Part shown: one piece after another, positions 1 through 19,917 of the stretch
Layout of the letters: each line of letters starts with the position of its first letter
Numbering within the stretch: the stretch's first letter is position 1
Source of the DNA: Coregonus clupeaformis
Taxonomy: Eukaryota > Chordata > Actinopteri > Salmoniformes > Salmonidae
Assembly: GCF_020615455.1 (NCBI RefSeq)
Contig: NW_025534348.1
Coordinates: forward strand, 124,001 to 188,000
Reading direction: 5' to 3'
Length of the DNA stretch: 64,000 nucleotides
The notes under the pieces: model-generated
Told to the model about the DNA's origin: nothing
The model's input: the letters and a program-made list of their open reading frames with translations, nothing else
Database searches by the model: none
Program-made: the position numbers and the translations under genes

Positions 1-57
<57 letters not shown>

Positions 58-70
58 AGGGAGAGGGAGA
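1..70. repeat. (GA)n microsatellite at window edge
   Basis: Pure GA dinucleotides run to about position 46, followed by a GAGGGA-type variant. The array is cut by the window edge. It sits at the end of the interspersed repeat that follows; the paralogous place near 51,220-51,236 has only a short GA tract. Confidence 0.95.
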
Positions 71-235
71 GGGTCGAAACAGCAGGTTCGGGACAAGGTC
101 GCATGTCCGGTGAACAGGTCAGAGTTCCATATCCGCAGGCAGACCAGTAGAAACTGGATCATCAGCATGACAAGGTATCACGTCCGGTGGAGCATGTATC
201 GATACTGATAGGATCGAAAGAAGGGGAGCGCTGCT
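71..235. repeat. Interspersed repeat fragment shared with 51,237-51,410
   Basis: The stretch from the words 'tcgaaacagcaggttcggg' to 'gggagcgctgctctc' recurs almost base for base at 51,237-51,410. There it is the right end of a longer repeat that starts near 50,845. I recognise the family as a common salmonid dispersed repeat but cannot name its class. Its position marks the left end of the duplicated NLR block. Confidence 0.7.
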
Positions 236-1549
236 CTCTGATCAGCTTTCTCCATTAAAATCTTTCCTTAACATTATAATTATTTCACAATACTGAACAC
301 GGATCAGCTTATATAAATATATTTCTTCCTACGGCTGCAAATATTGAGGTAGTTTATTCTTGTGCTTACCCAATAAAAATGCACCAAATCACAGATTCGG
401 CACATCATTGTGCACATGTTAGGCTACACATCATGAAATATATTGATACAAATTACAGACAGTAGTCTACAAGTAGCAAAATAAAACTAAATATATTGAA
501 CATTAAATGTATTTCAATATGATTGAAATAGCACTATAGCCTGCTGTTTATAATTTAATGTAGTTATCTCGGTTTTCATTTTAAGCAAATTTGTATAAGT
601 CCCTTGTTTGAATCAATTGCAAAGACATTGGCAACTTTGTATTTGTACTCAACTTTGTTCTGAATTTATCGGCGGTCACAGAGAGACGGATAAACCATGT
701 GATTCTATGTTTAGCGGAGATCTTCTGTGTATAAAGTGACGCGGGAGGGCAAAAAAGCATCTAACGACGCACTTGGCTGTTCTACAAGTGGTCTGAGGCG
801 GGTGTTAGAATATGAGCGTTTTCAAGTGTAACGTTAATAATGATGGTTTTGGGAAACAGCTCAGAGATTTAACAATGCTCCTACAAAGATTCTAACGATG
901 AACTTGGCCTTAAAATGCTTTTGGGAAACCAGTCCTGGATAAGAACATCTGCTAAATGACTAAAATGTCAAATGTAAATGTTTTACATACAGATCTCATA
1001 TCACTGTATTGAATGTTGTACATGTGTACAGTTCTTTATTACAAATGTCGTTATTTGTTACATTTGACTGTAAAACCTAGCAGTACTACTGATTTCTCTG
1101 AGAGTGAGGCAGATATATTATTACTGTGTAAAACCTAGCTAGATATTTAGCATTTTGCAACAAAAAAAACATTATTTGTATCTGAAATTAAACCATCAAG
1201 TGATAGATTTTAAACAAGCATTTTCTATATCAGCAGTTGTCCCAAAGTGCTTATATAGAAACCCAGTCTAAAACCCCAAACAGAAAATGCAAAAAAAAAC
1301 ATTTGTCTCTTTGAAATGAAGCCATTAAGTGATCGATTTTAAACAAATACATGTCTGTCATTGAACAACCCCATACCATGATTAGATAGTGAAAAAACAC
1401 ACCAATCTCTTTCATAATTTCTTTAAACTATAAAAGCTAATTTACCAACATTTCTTAAAATGGCGTTTTGGAATGAAACTCTTTCTCTGTTTCCCCATCT
1501 GAGCTCAGAGTAGATGAGAGATGTAATGTTTGTCTCTGTTGTGTTGAAG
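236..1549 (+). other. 5' flank of NLR copy 1, no coding exon seen
   Basis: No coding exon was found here. Bases 236-925 are paralogous to 51,411-52,057 in front of NLR copy 2. Around 941-980 is a SINE-tail remnant (gataagaacatctgctaaatg), and 1228-1290 is a short piece of the same repeat that occurs at 50,845-50,907. From 1288 on the sequence is paralogous to 48,841 onward. The first coding exon expected for this gene (compare 48,304-48,476) is not present, so it should lie left of the window or be lost. Confidence 0.6.
730..735 (+). promoter_or_regulatory. Candidate TATA box upstream of NLR copy 1
   Basis: TATAAA in the context 'tgtgtataaagtgacgcggg', conserved in the paralogous block at 51,861-51,866. 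No transcript data; conservation could simply reflect recent duplication. Confidence 0.25.
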
Positions 1550-8944
<7,395 letters not shown>

Positions 8945-8967
8945 ATAATAACCATGTTAACACTGAC

Positions 8968-9972
8968 ACACACACACACACACATTGGACACACACACAC
9001 ACTGCACAAACACACACATACACACTCACACTGGACACACACACACACTGGACACACACACACACACACACAAAATGGAGACACACACACTGGACACACA
9101 CACACTGTACACACACACACTGGACACACACACACCGGACACACACACACACCGGACACAAACACACACTGGACACACACACACTGGACACACACACTGG
9201 GTACACACACACACACACACACTGGGCACACACACACACACTGGGCACACACACACACACTGGACACACACACACTGGACACATACACACACACACTGGA
9301 CACACACACACTGGATACACACACACAGACACACTGCACAAACACACACAGACACACACACTGGACACACACACACTGCACAAACGCACACACACACACA
9401 CACACTGGACACACACACACTGGACACACTTACACTGGACACACACACACCGGACACACACCGGACACAAACACACACTGGACACACACACACACACACA
9501 CACTGGACACACACACACACACACACACAATGGAGACACACACACAATGGAGACACACACACTGGACACACACACAATGGACACACACACACCGGACACA
9601 CACACACACACCGGACACACACACACACACACTGGACACACACACTGGGTACACACACACACACACACACTGGGCACACACACACACACACACAGACACA
9701 CACACACACACAAACACACTGGACACACACACACTGGACACACACACACCGGACACACACACACACCGGACACACACACACACCGGACACAAACACACAC
9801 TGGACACGGACACACACACACAAACACTGGACACACACTGGGTACACACACACACAGACACACAAACATTGGACACACACACTCACACTGGACACACACA
9901 CACACACCGGACACAAACTGGACACACACACAGACACTGGACACACAAACACTGGACACACACTGGACACTC
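8968..9972. repeat. (CA)n/CACTGGACACACA array in the 3' UTR region of NLR copy 1
   Basis: About 1 kb of CA dinucleotides interrupted by actggaca or accggaca units, beginning 24 bp after the stop codon. The long reading frames on both strands are artefacts of this repeat. Confidence 0.95.
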
Positions 9973-10153
9973 ATACACCCAAAGCAACATGCAGTCTTTC
10001 CACTAGACTCCCATGAAGTTATAGTTTAGATGTATCCTCTGTTTAACCATTTAAACTCTTACAATAACACTGTTGAAAATACCAATGTGATAATTTGTTG
10101 TATATATTTTATGTTGAAAAACAAATTGTACATGGATATATTGTACTTTTCAT

Positions 10154-10159
10154 AATAAA
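10154..10159 (+). other. Candidate polyadenylation signal of NLR copy 1
   Basis: AATAAA in 'cataataaaaagcactttaa', the first good signal after the 3' CA array. If used, the 3' UTR is about 1.2 kb and contains the whole array. The intervening 9,973-10,153 holds nothing else I recognise. Confidence 0.4.
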
Positions 10160-10230
10160 AAGCACTTTAATTGTCAAAACAATGTCGTTATCGATTTCAC
10201 ATTGTCCTCTCCCAGTCGCAGGTTGACTTT

Positions 10231-10469
10231 TGTCATGAATTTTGCCCTGGAGGCAGAACTGCGCGATTTCCTCTAGATATGACAGCTGCAAAGTCAAAAT
10301 TGGCTATATCGTAAAAATGTGTGGAAAATAATTGTGTTTTATGGTCTTAATTTAAGGTAAGGATTAGCAGTGAGGTTAAGGTTAGCATTAAAATCAGATA
10401 TTATTACTTTATGCCTGTGCCAGCTAGTGACCACTTTGCAGAACTGCCTCCAGGGCAAGATTCATGACA
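10231..10469. mobile_element. 239-bp MITE with ~32-bp terminal inverted repeats
   Basis: Left end tgtcatgaattttgccctgg pairs with the reverse complement of the right end, ccagggcaagattcatgaca. The repeats extend about 32 bp with few mismatches. The interior has no coding capacity and contains ttaaggtta-like simple sequence. Confidence 0.8.
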
Positions 10470-10658
10470 ATAAATGGCAACCTGCCTCCCAGTCATCCCC
10501 TCCCTATCTCTACAAGGCTGCAGAACATGCAAGCTAGTGATGCGGGGGTTGTCTCATAACCCACAGTCCCCAGGCGGGTGGGTGGCAGGCAGGTTCAATA
10601 CAGAGAAAACAATAGACTACATAAGAAAAATCCATCAATGGATCATTATTGTGCAATT
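10470..10658. other. Spacer, no feature recognised
   Basis: Unique-looking sequence between the MITE and the Tc1-like element, with no convincing reading frame. Confidence 0.5.
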
Positions 10659-10849
10659 TACACTAAGTGGACAAAACATTAAGGACACCTGCTCTTTCCA
10701 TGACAGACTGAGCAGGTGAATCCAGGTGAAAGCTATGATCCCTTATTGATGTCACTTGTAGATGAACGGGACGGGACAGGTTAAAGAAGGATGTTTAAGC
10801 CTGGAGGCAATTGAGACATGGATTGTGTGTGTGTGCCATTCAGAGGGTG

Positions 10850-11095
10850 AATGGGCAAGACAAAAGATTGAAGTGCCTTTGAACGGGGTATGGTAGTAGG
10901 TGCCAGGCACACCGGTTTCTGTCAAGAACTGCAACGCTGCTGGGTTTTTCACGCTCATGGTACACCACACAAAGGACATCCAGCCAACTTGACACAACTG
11001 TGGGAAGAATTGGCATCAACCTGGGCCAGCATCCCTGTGGAACGCTTTCAACACCTTGTAGAGTCCATGCCCCGATGAATGGAGGCTGTTCTGAG
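10850..11095 (+). pseudogene. Tc1-like transposase remnant
   Basis: The frame carries GMVVGARHTGFCQ (N-terminal helix-turn-helix region) joined to LWEELASTWASIPVERFQHL (C-terminal end of Tc1 transposases), with the catalytic DDE centre deleted and a stop after SMPR. Non-functional. Confidence 0.6.
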
Positions 11096-11134
11096 GACAA
11101 AAGTGGGGAGGTAACTCAATATTAGGAAGGTGTT

Positions 11135-11604
11135 TGATATAACGTCTTTTGATACAGCATTTATTAATGTCTTTAAAGTCATCAGCTGTAGGTGAGAGAG
11201 AGGAGAAGGACACGCCATGTGTTGTGTCGGTCACGGATGGGGGGCCAGAAGGTCGGCGTGCCAAGATAGATTAGGGGCCACTGTTGCTAATCTTAGAAAG
11301 AGTACGTGATGGAATGGCCTGGCTAGGGTGCCACACGATACTATGTATGGGGAACCTATTGTAGGAGATGAGTGACACTCAATAATGGTTGGCAACTGTG
11401 GGATGGAAGTAGCTCGGAGAGCATTATATAAACTGAGAGGTTTTCTATGGAAGTCATTCAGATGACAAGAGGCTACGCCCGTACCGCTTGTCATTGAATC
11501 CAGTACTGTAACCATTAAATAACAATGAATCAACTCTCCATCTAAGTGGTCGACTACTATCTTACATCCTGAAGTACGAGATACCAGAGAAACTGGTCAT
11601 AACA
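11135..11604 (+). mobile_element. Solo LTR (470 bp) inside the Tc1-like element
   Basis: Starts TGATATAACG and ends GGTCATAACA, and is flanked by the 5-bp direct repeat gtgtt (11,130-11,134 and 11,605-11,609). A TATA-like tatataaact lies near 11,426 and an ATTAAA polyadenylation variant near 11,514. Removing it restores a Tc1-like 3' end. No internal retroelement genes, so it fits a solo LTR left by recombination. Confidence 0.75.
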
Positions 11605-11634
11605 GTGTTGTGAATATTTAGTCCACTCAGTGTA

Positions 11635-11895
11635 TAACCTGTAGCTACACTGTGCAGTTAGCACCTTAACAGATGGCCCCTGTCTTTATCAGCATCATAA
11701 AAGATGACAGTATTTCAACCACATCAAATATGCATCCAAGCCAAAGACTAATGACACAGGAGTGGTATCTGATTCTACACTATAGGAACCTTTTCATGTG
11801 GTTATGAGAGGTCATATTATTTCATAGGAGTCTGCCATAAAACAAAAGGGAATGACATGTGACTGGAGGAGATCGCCTGCCCAACATCCTCTATT
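11635..11895. other. Spacer, no feature recognised
   Basis: No coding or repeat signature recognised; it may be degraded upstream sequence of the L1-type LINE that follows. Confidence 0.4.
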
Positions 11896-13672
11896 CTGAC
11901 CAACAGAGACAAATCCAGTCCCTTTGAACTACCGAGATCTGTCCAGCAGGGTTGCCCACTCAGTCCTCTGCTCTTCGCTGTCTCCCTTGAACCCCTGGCG
12001 ATACAAATAAGGGATCATCCTAATATCCAAGGTCTTAAAGTAGGAAACATAGAAAGCATCATTTCGTTATATGCAGACGATGTGCTTTTATACCTCTCAG
12101 ACCCAGTAGCCTCTGTCCCTAACCTACTAGACTTAATCAATTCATTTGGCAAACTATCTGGAAATTCAATACATTGGGGAAAAAGTGACCTCATGTGTAT
12201 CTCAGATAATTGTACAACAAGTGAGCTAGAGAGAATACCATTTAAAGTGGTGCATGATCACTTAACTTACCTGGGTCTAAACATACCTAGAAACCCAACG
12301 TTTATCTTCAAGCTTAACTACAGTGATCTGGTTGCAAAGCTAAAACAAAACATAGAGAGCTGGGGAATATTGGCTCTTTCTATGATGGGGCGCATTAATG
12401 CCATAAAAATGGTTTCTCTTCCCAGGTTTCTTTTGTAACCAACTTCATATATCCCCCCAGAAGAAAGGCACACGGACACCCACACTTCAGGTTGACTCGG
12501 GTTTTATCTGCAGTAAAAGATATCAAACAGTGATGACAGGCATTGACAGGACGGTCACATCCACACATTCACTGCTCTCAGAATATCTCTCTCAGACTGA
12601 ATCCACAAAGTGATCGTATAGTATACATGCGTTGTGTTTAGAAAATAACAAAAATATAGAAAAGCATACCTGCAGTAAAAGATATCAAACAGTGATGACA
12701 GGCATTGACAGGACGGTCACAGCCTCACGTTCACTGGTTAGGTAGGACACAATATATATTTTAGATAGGAGCAACAGTAGTGATACATACCCTCAATGTG
12801 AAGTAATATTAATCCATAAATACAGAGCACAAGTACAACCCTTTTATATAAACCTTTTAAGGTAGTAAGAAAATAAACATTCACTTAGTTTCAATAAGTC
12901 ACCTGCTGGCAATAGCTAGCGTGACGTTGTAGTGCAGTGACCAACAGTGCTAGTTAGCTCATCATTAACACGGCTAGCTAAGCCAGCAAAAACTTGGTTC
13001 ACTTGCTGAAATAGGTCTTCAATACATTAACGGCAAAATAAATATATACACAGCCACATTGGCTATTGACTTTAGGATATATGAACCAGTTTTCCAAAAA
13101 CACTTATGTTATACAGCTTTAAACCGTTTTTATAAACAGAGGAACACGAACCTGCTCTCAGAATATCTCTCTCAGACTGAGGAGCGGGCAGACCAACTTC
13201 CCAAATAGGGGAGAGGCACTCCAAACCCACTAGTTGTTCTTTCAAAATAAAATAGTACAAAAAAAGCTAAGTCCGAAGACCTCTCGCATTACCAACCTTA
13301 CTACAATGGCAGCAAATATTTTTATGAATTCAGTAACACAAAATGAAAGGAAACGTTATTTATATCACCCCTTTTCCTGAAGTGAGTGGTTTCACCCACT
13401 ACTCCACCAGGAACTGCACCGTTCTTTGACGTCTACATTGCTCCCAGGTTGATGGAAACTTTACATGTTCACTTTGTTACACTTTATCTTTGCCAGAATC
13501 TTCCTATTTGTCTTACCTCGTCATTTTTTAAGACTTTGGACTCGACAATCTTGTCATTTGTCTGGGGTTACAAAAACCATCGTATTCGTAAAGCCCACTT
13601 GCAAAAGCCCAAGGAAAGTGGCGTCTTAGGCCTCCCCTTCTTTAAGCATTATTACTGGGCAGCAAATGCCAG
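11896..13672 (+). pseudogene. L1-type LINE reverse transcriptase fragment, split by a solo LTR
   Basis: The frame from 11,896 reads VQQGCPLSPLLFA, then the catalytic SLYADDVLLYL, then a thumb-like SWGILALSMMGRINAIKMVS motif, as in L1/Tx1 ORF2 proteins. It is broken at 12,433 by an insertion and resumes at 13,486 in the same frame (YLCQNLPICLTSSFFKTLD ... FFKHYYWAANARAL). Truncated at both ends, hence dead. The downstream end runs directly into a 59-bp tandem array made from its own sequence. Confidence 0.85.
12434..13481 (+). mobile_element. Probable solo LTR (1,048 bp) inside the L1-type LINE
   Basis: Begins TGTAAC, ends GTTACA, and is flanked by the 4-bp direct repeat cttt (12,430-12,433 and 13,482-13,485). 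Removing it and one repeat restores the reverse transcriptase frame exactly. It contains an internal duplication (gcagtaaaagatatcaaaca at about 12,511 and 12,671). No gag or pol is seen. LTR status is inferred from the TG...CA ends and target duplication. Confidence 0.7.
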
Positions 13673-14386
13673 GGCATTAACGTCCTGCCAACTGGGTTTC
13701 CCTGATCAGTTGGACACTGTTGCCCCCCTGTGGCATTAACGTCCTGCCAACTGGGTTTCCCTGATCAGTTGGACACTGTTGTCCCCCTGTGGCATTAACG
13801 TCCTGCCAACTGAGTTTCCCTGATCAGTTGACACTGTTGCCCCCCTGTGGCATTAACGTCCTGCCAACTGGGTTTCCCCTGATCAGTTGGACACTGTTGT
13901 CCCCCTGTGGCATTAACGCCTGCCAACTGGGTTTCCCTGATCAGTTGGACACTGTTGTTCCCCCTGTGGCATTAACGTCCTGCCAACTGGGTTTCCCTGA
14001 TCAGTTGGACACTGTTGTCCCCCTGTGGCATTAACGTCCTGCCAACTGGGTTTCCCCCGATCAGTTGGACACTGTTGTCCCCCCTGTGGCATTAACGTCC
14101 CTGCCAACTGGGTTTCCCTGATCAGTTGGACACTGTTGCCCCCCTGTGGCATTAACGTCCTGCCAACTGGGTTTCCTGATCAGTTGGACACTGTTGTCCC
14201 CCCTGTGGCATTAACGCCCTGCCAACTGGGTTTCCCTGATCAGTTGGACACTGTTGTCCCCTGTGGCATTAACGTCCTGCCAACTGGGTTTCCTGATCAG
14301 TTGGACACTGTTGCCCCCCTGTGGCATTAACGTCCTGCCAACTGGGTTTCCCTGATCAGTTGGACACTGTTGTCCCCCTGTGGCAT
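13673..14386. repeat. 59-bp minisatellite, about 12 units
   Basis: The unit starts ggcattaacgtcctgccaac and ends ttgtccccctgt, with 59-60-bp spacing and mostly single-base indels. The first unit is part of the upstream LINE coding frame, so the array grew out of LINE sequence. Confidence 0.93.
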
Positions 14387-15107
14387 TACAGTTTTTCTCA
14401 ATTGCTAAAACACTAAAACCCATTGGCTGAACAAAGTTCTCAGTTGCCTGGACTCATTTAGCTAATTATGCAGTCTGTTGTCAATACCTTAAACCATTTC
14501 ACATGGTAAAACACAATATGCAGATCTCATTTAGACTTTTCAGCAAAACTCTAAACATGTTCTCATTCTCCAAACACATTCTGCACTCTAATGCACATGT
14601 CATCCATACCGGTAAACACAAGAGGCAACAATCAAATACAAATAGAGAACACATGTCATTGACTGAACACAAACACTCAAAATGGATTTAACCTGTTTCA
14701 AATGATGCGACACAACCAATATAAGGCAGTTCAGAGAGCAAACAGTTTTATTATATTTTATTTATTTCACCTTTATTTAACCAGGTAAGCCAGTTGAGAA
14801 CAGGTTCTCATTTACAACTGCGACCTGGCCAAGATAAAGCAAAGCAGTGCAATAAAAACAACACAGAGTTACATATGGGGTAAAAAACATAAAGTCAAAA
14901 ATACAACAGAAAATATATATACAGTGTGTGCAAATGTAGCAAGTTATGGAGGTAAGGCAACAAATAGGCTATAGTGCAAAAATAATTACAATAGTATTAA
15001 CACTGGAATGCTAGATATGCAAGAGATTATGTGCAAATAGAGATACTGGGGTGCAAAAGAGCAAAATAAATAACAATATAGGGATGAGGTAGTTGGGTGG
15101 GCTAATT

Positions 15108-16530
15108 TCAGATGGGCTGTGTACAGGTGCAGTGTTCGGTAAGGTGCTCTGACAACTGATGCTTAAAGTTATTGAGGGAGATAAGAGTCTCCAGCTTCAG
15201 AGATTTTTGCAATTCGTTCCAGTCATTGGCAGCAGAGAACTGGAAGGAATGGCGGCCAAAGGAGGTGTTGGCTTTGGGAATGACCAGTGAGATATACCTG
15301 CTGGAGCGCAGACTATGGGTGGGTGCTGCTATGGTGACCAATGAGCTAAGATAAGGCGGGGATTTGCCTAGCAGTGATTTATAGATGGCCTGGAGCCAGT
15401 GGGTTTGACGACGAACATGTAGTGAGGACCAGCCAACAAGAGCGTACAGGTCACAGTGGTGGGTATTATATGGGGCTTTGGAGACAAAACGGATGGCACT
15501 GTGATAGACTACATCCAAGTTGCTGAGTAGAGTGTTGGAGGCTATTTTGTAAATGACATCGCCGAAGTCAAGGATCGGTAGGATAGTCAGTTTTACGAGG
15601 GCATGTTTGGCAGCATGAGTGAAGGAGGCTTTGTTGCGAAATAGGAAGCCAATTCTAGATTTAACTTTGGATTGGAGATTCTTTATGTGAGTCTGGAAGT
15701 TGAGTTTACAGTCTAACCAGACACCTAGGTATTTGTAGTTGTCCACATACTCTAGGTCAGACCCGTCGAGAGTGGTGATTCTACATTTTACATTTTAGTC
15801 ATTTAGCAGACGCTCTTATCCAGAGCGACTTACAGTTAGTGAATACATATTTTTTTTATACTGGCCCCCCGTGGGAATTGAACCCACAACCCTGGCGTTG
15901 CAAACGCCATGCTCTATCAACTGAGCTACATCCCTGCCGGCCATTCCCTCCCCTACCCTGGACGACGCTGGGCCAATTGTGCGCCGCCCATGAGTCTCCC
16001 GGTCGCGGCCGGCCGCGACAGAGCCTGGATTCGAACCAGGATCTCTAGTGTCACAGTTAGCACTGCGATGCAGTGCCTTAGACCACTGCGCCACTCAGGA
16101 GTATTCTAGTCGGGTGGGCGGGTGCCAGCAGCGTTCGATTGAAAAGCATGCATTTAGTTTTTCTAGTGTTTAAGAGCAGTTGGAGGCTACTGAAGGATTG
16201 TTGTATGGCATTGAAGCTCGTTTGGAGGTTTGTTAACACAGTGTCCAATGAAGGGCCAGATGTATACAAAATGGTGTCGTCTGCGTAGAGGTGGATCTGA
16301 GAGTCACCAGCAGCAAGAGCGACATCATTGATATACACGGAGAAAAGTGTCGGTCCAAGAATTGAACCCTGTGGCACCCCCATAGAGACTGCCATAGGTC
16401 CAGACAACAGGCCCTCCGATTTGACACACTGAACTCTATCTAAGAAGTAGTTGGTGAACCAGGCGAGGCCAAGGCTATTTGAGAAACCAAGGCTATTTAG
16501 TCTGCCAATAAGAATGCGGTGGTTGAAGGT
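15108..16530 (-). pseudogene. LINE reverse transcriptase, C-terminal part, split by SINE
   Basis: Minus-strand frame from about 16,530: NHRILIGRLNSLGFSN, then SMGVPQGSILGPTLFSVYIN, then the catalytic HLYADDTILY, then LLLNTRKTKCMLFN. After the SINE it resumes with VDNYKYLGVWLD and runs to a stop at 15,108. The frame is open on both sides of the SINE, so the element was intact here until the SINE landed. The N-terminal endonuclease is missing (5' truncation). Confidence 0.85.
15784..16102 (-). mobile_element. tRNA-derived SINE, two tRNA-like modules (minus strand)
   Basis: Flanked by the 6-bp direct repeat attcta (15,778-15,783 and 16,103-16,108). On the minus strand the first module has a GGTTCGAATCC B box; the second has a TAGCTCAGTTGATAGAG A box and a tRNA-Ala-like loop with TGC, and the tail is gagcgtctgctaaatgact. 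The same family is at 34,966-35,290 and 37,607-37,910. Confidence 0.85.
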
Positions 16531-16550
16531 GGGAAGGAGAAAGTCTGAGA

Positions 16551-16655
16551 ATGGATAGAAGAAACAATGTGAGAGGACGAGGACGAGTGCATATGCAAGG
16601 TGGGCGACGAGGAGGAAGAGGAGGAGGAGGAGGGCAAGAAAGAGGAAGAGGATGA
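16551..16655 (+). pseudogene. Transposase N-terminal remnant, Gly/Arg-rich
   Basis: ATG-initiated frame of 34 codons beginning MDRRNNVRGRGR and continuing with Gly/Arg repeats to a TGA. It resembles the basic start of fish Tc1/IS630-like transposases. The catalytic part is absent. Assignment is by resemblance and by position inside the inverted repeats. Confidence 0.4.
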
Positions 16656-17000
16656 CGAAGAGGAAGAGACAATGATGGAAAAACATGAAATTTGTTTTGA
16701 GATTAAAAATGCACTTCTCCCTGAGAACTGTATGTTTTGAACAATGTGTTTTCTATTTTTCGGTGTATTGTTTACTGACTGCTTGAGAGTGTTTATCATT
16801 TTGATCACTTTGTTTATGATTTGAGAGCAGTGTTTGATTTTGAACACAGGTAAAAACTGTTTTGAGGGCAAATGTTTCATTTTGCGAGAGGAGTCAGAGG
16901 TTTTGTAAATAGTGCTTGAAGATGAGGTTTTGTGTTTAATGTTTTCAGGAAATGGAGCAAGGTTTCAGAAATTGTGTTTTAGCAATTGAGAACAACTGTA

Positions 17001-18217
17001 ATGCCAAACACCACAGATTACAATTAAAATGTACTTTCCATAAATATGACCATTTACGTCACATTAAATTAATCTATTTTTCATATATCACTTCTAAACT
17101 GACAAATAAACATCAAATGTACCTTTTACAAATACATCAGCATGTTTAATACATTTGTTTCAAGCAATAGAGCATATGCTTTGAATACTGGTCTGTAGGG
17201 CAAATATGCAGTTTTGGGCAAATTCTCATATCACTTTGCTCAATTTGTCACATCCAAGGCTTTTGTATGGCTGTTGAAATGTGCAGAACATTAATCAGCA
17301 ATGTGGCTTCTATCATGACAGAATTACAGAATCCCTGGTTGGTGGGGGTCTATGGTGATTTTCAGTCCAGTGTTTAGACACTTAGGGCAAATCAAATCAT
17401 GTACAAGTTGGTTTCTTCGTGACATGTGGAATAAAAGCCTCTGTCTGTCTGTCTGGTTGATCGCTGCTAGCTGTCATCTTCATCTCAACTAATGTGCGTC
17501 TTGACGCGCTGCTGCCTGCCTCCTCCTTTTCCTCCTCTACCTGTACTGCCACTGCCTGGATCGGCTGATCAGGCTCATGTTTTCTTTCATTCACTGCTTT
17601 TCTCACATTGGCTAACTGAGATCGCCTATTTTAATTCACATACTGTAGGTATATTCTTCGAGATTTTCTCATTTTGTCTCTCTTTACATGGATTCTCCGC
17701 GGGAGATATTTTCGAACGAAGAAGCGCTGTGCGGCACGTGAGGCCTTTTAACCAATCAGGTTGCCGGAAAGTGCCATGAAATGTCAGTAACCAATCGGAT
17801 GTCACAAAGGATATCGCCATGTATGGACTAGTAACGATCTGCTCCGGAAAACAAGCTATTGAATTATATATGATTCAACATGGAGAGTTTGAAAAATAGC
17901 GGTTGAATTATGTATGATTCAACATGGAGAGTTTGAAAAATAGCGGTTGAATTATATATGATTCAACATGGAGAGTTTGAAAAATAGCTGTTGAAGTTCT
18001 ACATGAAACATGCTAACAAAAACGACATTTATGCTAGGTGTAGTTGACGGAGTTGGGATAAAATGATACAAATCAAGTATTTATATACATTATTGCCGAT
18101 GTAATTGGACATTTTATGAAAGTATGGAAGTTATAGTTACAAAATATCCCAAAATCGGATCATTGACAGATGGAAGCAAAATCACAATGTTTTGCCTGTG
18201 GTGCCTGGCCTTAATAT
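17001..18217. other. Intergenic sequence without a recognised gene
   Basis: Mostly unique-looking. A 69-codon minus-strand frame at 17,397-17,606 (with NERKHEPDQPIQAV and an acidic run) is open but unsupported. A 44-bp triplication lies at 17,859-17,993. Confidence 0.4.
17859..17993. repeat. 44-bp tandem triplication
   Basis: Three copies of ttgaattatatatgattcaa...aaatagcgg at 17,859, 17,903 and 17,947 with only one or two differences. Confidence 0.92.
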
Positions 18218-18549
18218 TGTAACGACCCTGTATTGTGTTCTGTGTTCATGGGTGTGTTATCGTTCTCATGAGTGCTAGCAGGGGTTAAATATGCCAGGAC
18301 AGATGGAAAGGTTGGGGGGTATGATGGGTAATCCCGCGGGGTTTTGGAATGCTTAAATAGGGGTTACGGTCTCATCTCTCTCTCTTCTGTTCGGGACCCT
18401 TGATTTGACGTGTTATATTTGTGTATGTTCGAGGTTTAGCGGCGTGGGCTGTGGCCTGAACGATAGCCCATTCAGGAATAAATCTGTGTTCTGCCTGTAC
18501 ACCTGGTGCCCGTCTCTCTCTTACTTTATGACCCAGCTGGGTCATTACA
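18218..18549 (+). mobile_element. Solo LTR, 332 bp
   Basis: Starts TGTAACGACCC and ends GGGTCATTACA (near-perfect inverted termini), flanked by atat. It has a TATA-like cttaaatagg near 18,352 and AATAAA near 18,477, in the order expected for an LTR. No internal genes nearby. Confidence 0.75.
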
Positions 18550-19877
<1,328 letters not shown>

Positions 19878-19917
19878 GTTGTTGAGTGTTTTTTGGCAAT
19901 ACACTGTAGATGTATTT

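Larger units (their letters stand above)
10659..11634 (+). mobile_element. Internally deleted Tc1-like element
   Basis: Termini tacactaagtggacaaaaca and the reverse complement of tgttagtccactcagtgta-like sequence form about 22-bp inverted repeats with few mismatches. The interior holds a fused remnant of a transposase: an N-terminal helix-turn-helix part (GMVVGARHTGF) followed directly by a C-terminal part (IPVERFQHLVESMPR). It is therefore a deletion derivative that cannot move by itself. It is interrupted by a solo LTR at 11,135-11,604. Confidence 0.8.
14745..16545 (-). mobile_element. 5'-truncated L2/RSg-like LINE (minus strand) nested in the DNA transposon
   Basis: The 3' tail (plus-strand tttcacctttatttaaccag at about 14,766) is a LINE tail I recognise from salmonids; a second short copy lies at 55,921-56,009. 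Reading on the minus strand gives the C-terminal half of a reverse transcriptase. The 5' end near 16,545 is a truncation. A SINE interrupts it at 15,784-16,102. Confidence 0.8.
14387..17000 (+). mobile_element. DNA transposon (probable Tc1/mariner type) hosting a nested LINE and SINE
   Basis: The left end tacagtttttctcaattgct and the reverse complement of the right end agcaattgagaacaactgta match for about 27-32 bp with one mismatch, and both ends carry TA. Internal element sequence occupies about 14,414-14,744 and 16,546-16,973; the middle is a later LINE insertion. A short basic Gly/Arg-rich reading frame at 16,551 resembles the N-terminus of fish IS630/Tc1-like transposases. Confidence 0.7.

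Noticed and set aside
15784..16102. Genuine tRNA genes (also at 34,966-35,290 and 37,607-37,910)
   Set aside because: Two tRNA-like modules are joined to a SINE tail with a target duplication, and cloverleaf positions are degraded in places (for example the second B box at 37,816).
17397..17606. 69-codon minus-strand frame with an acidic stretch
   Set aside because: Open and not low-complexity, but there is no recognisable domain, no paralogue in the window and no splice support.
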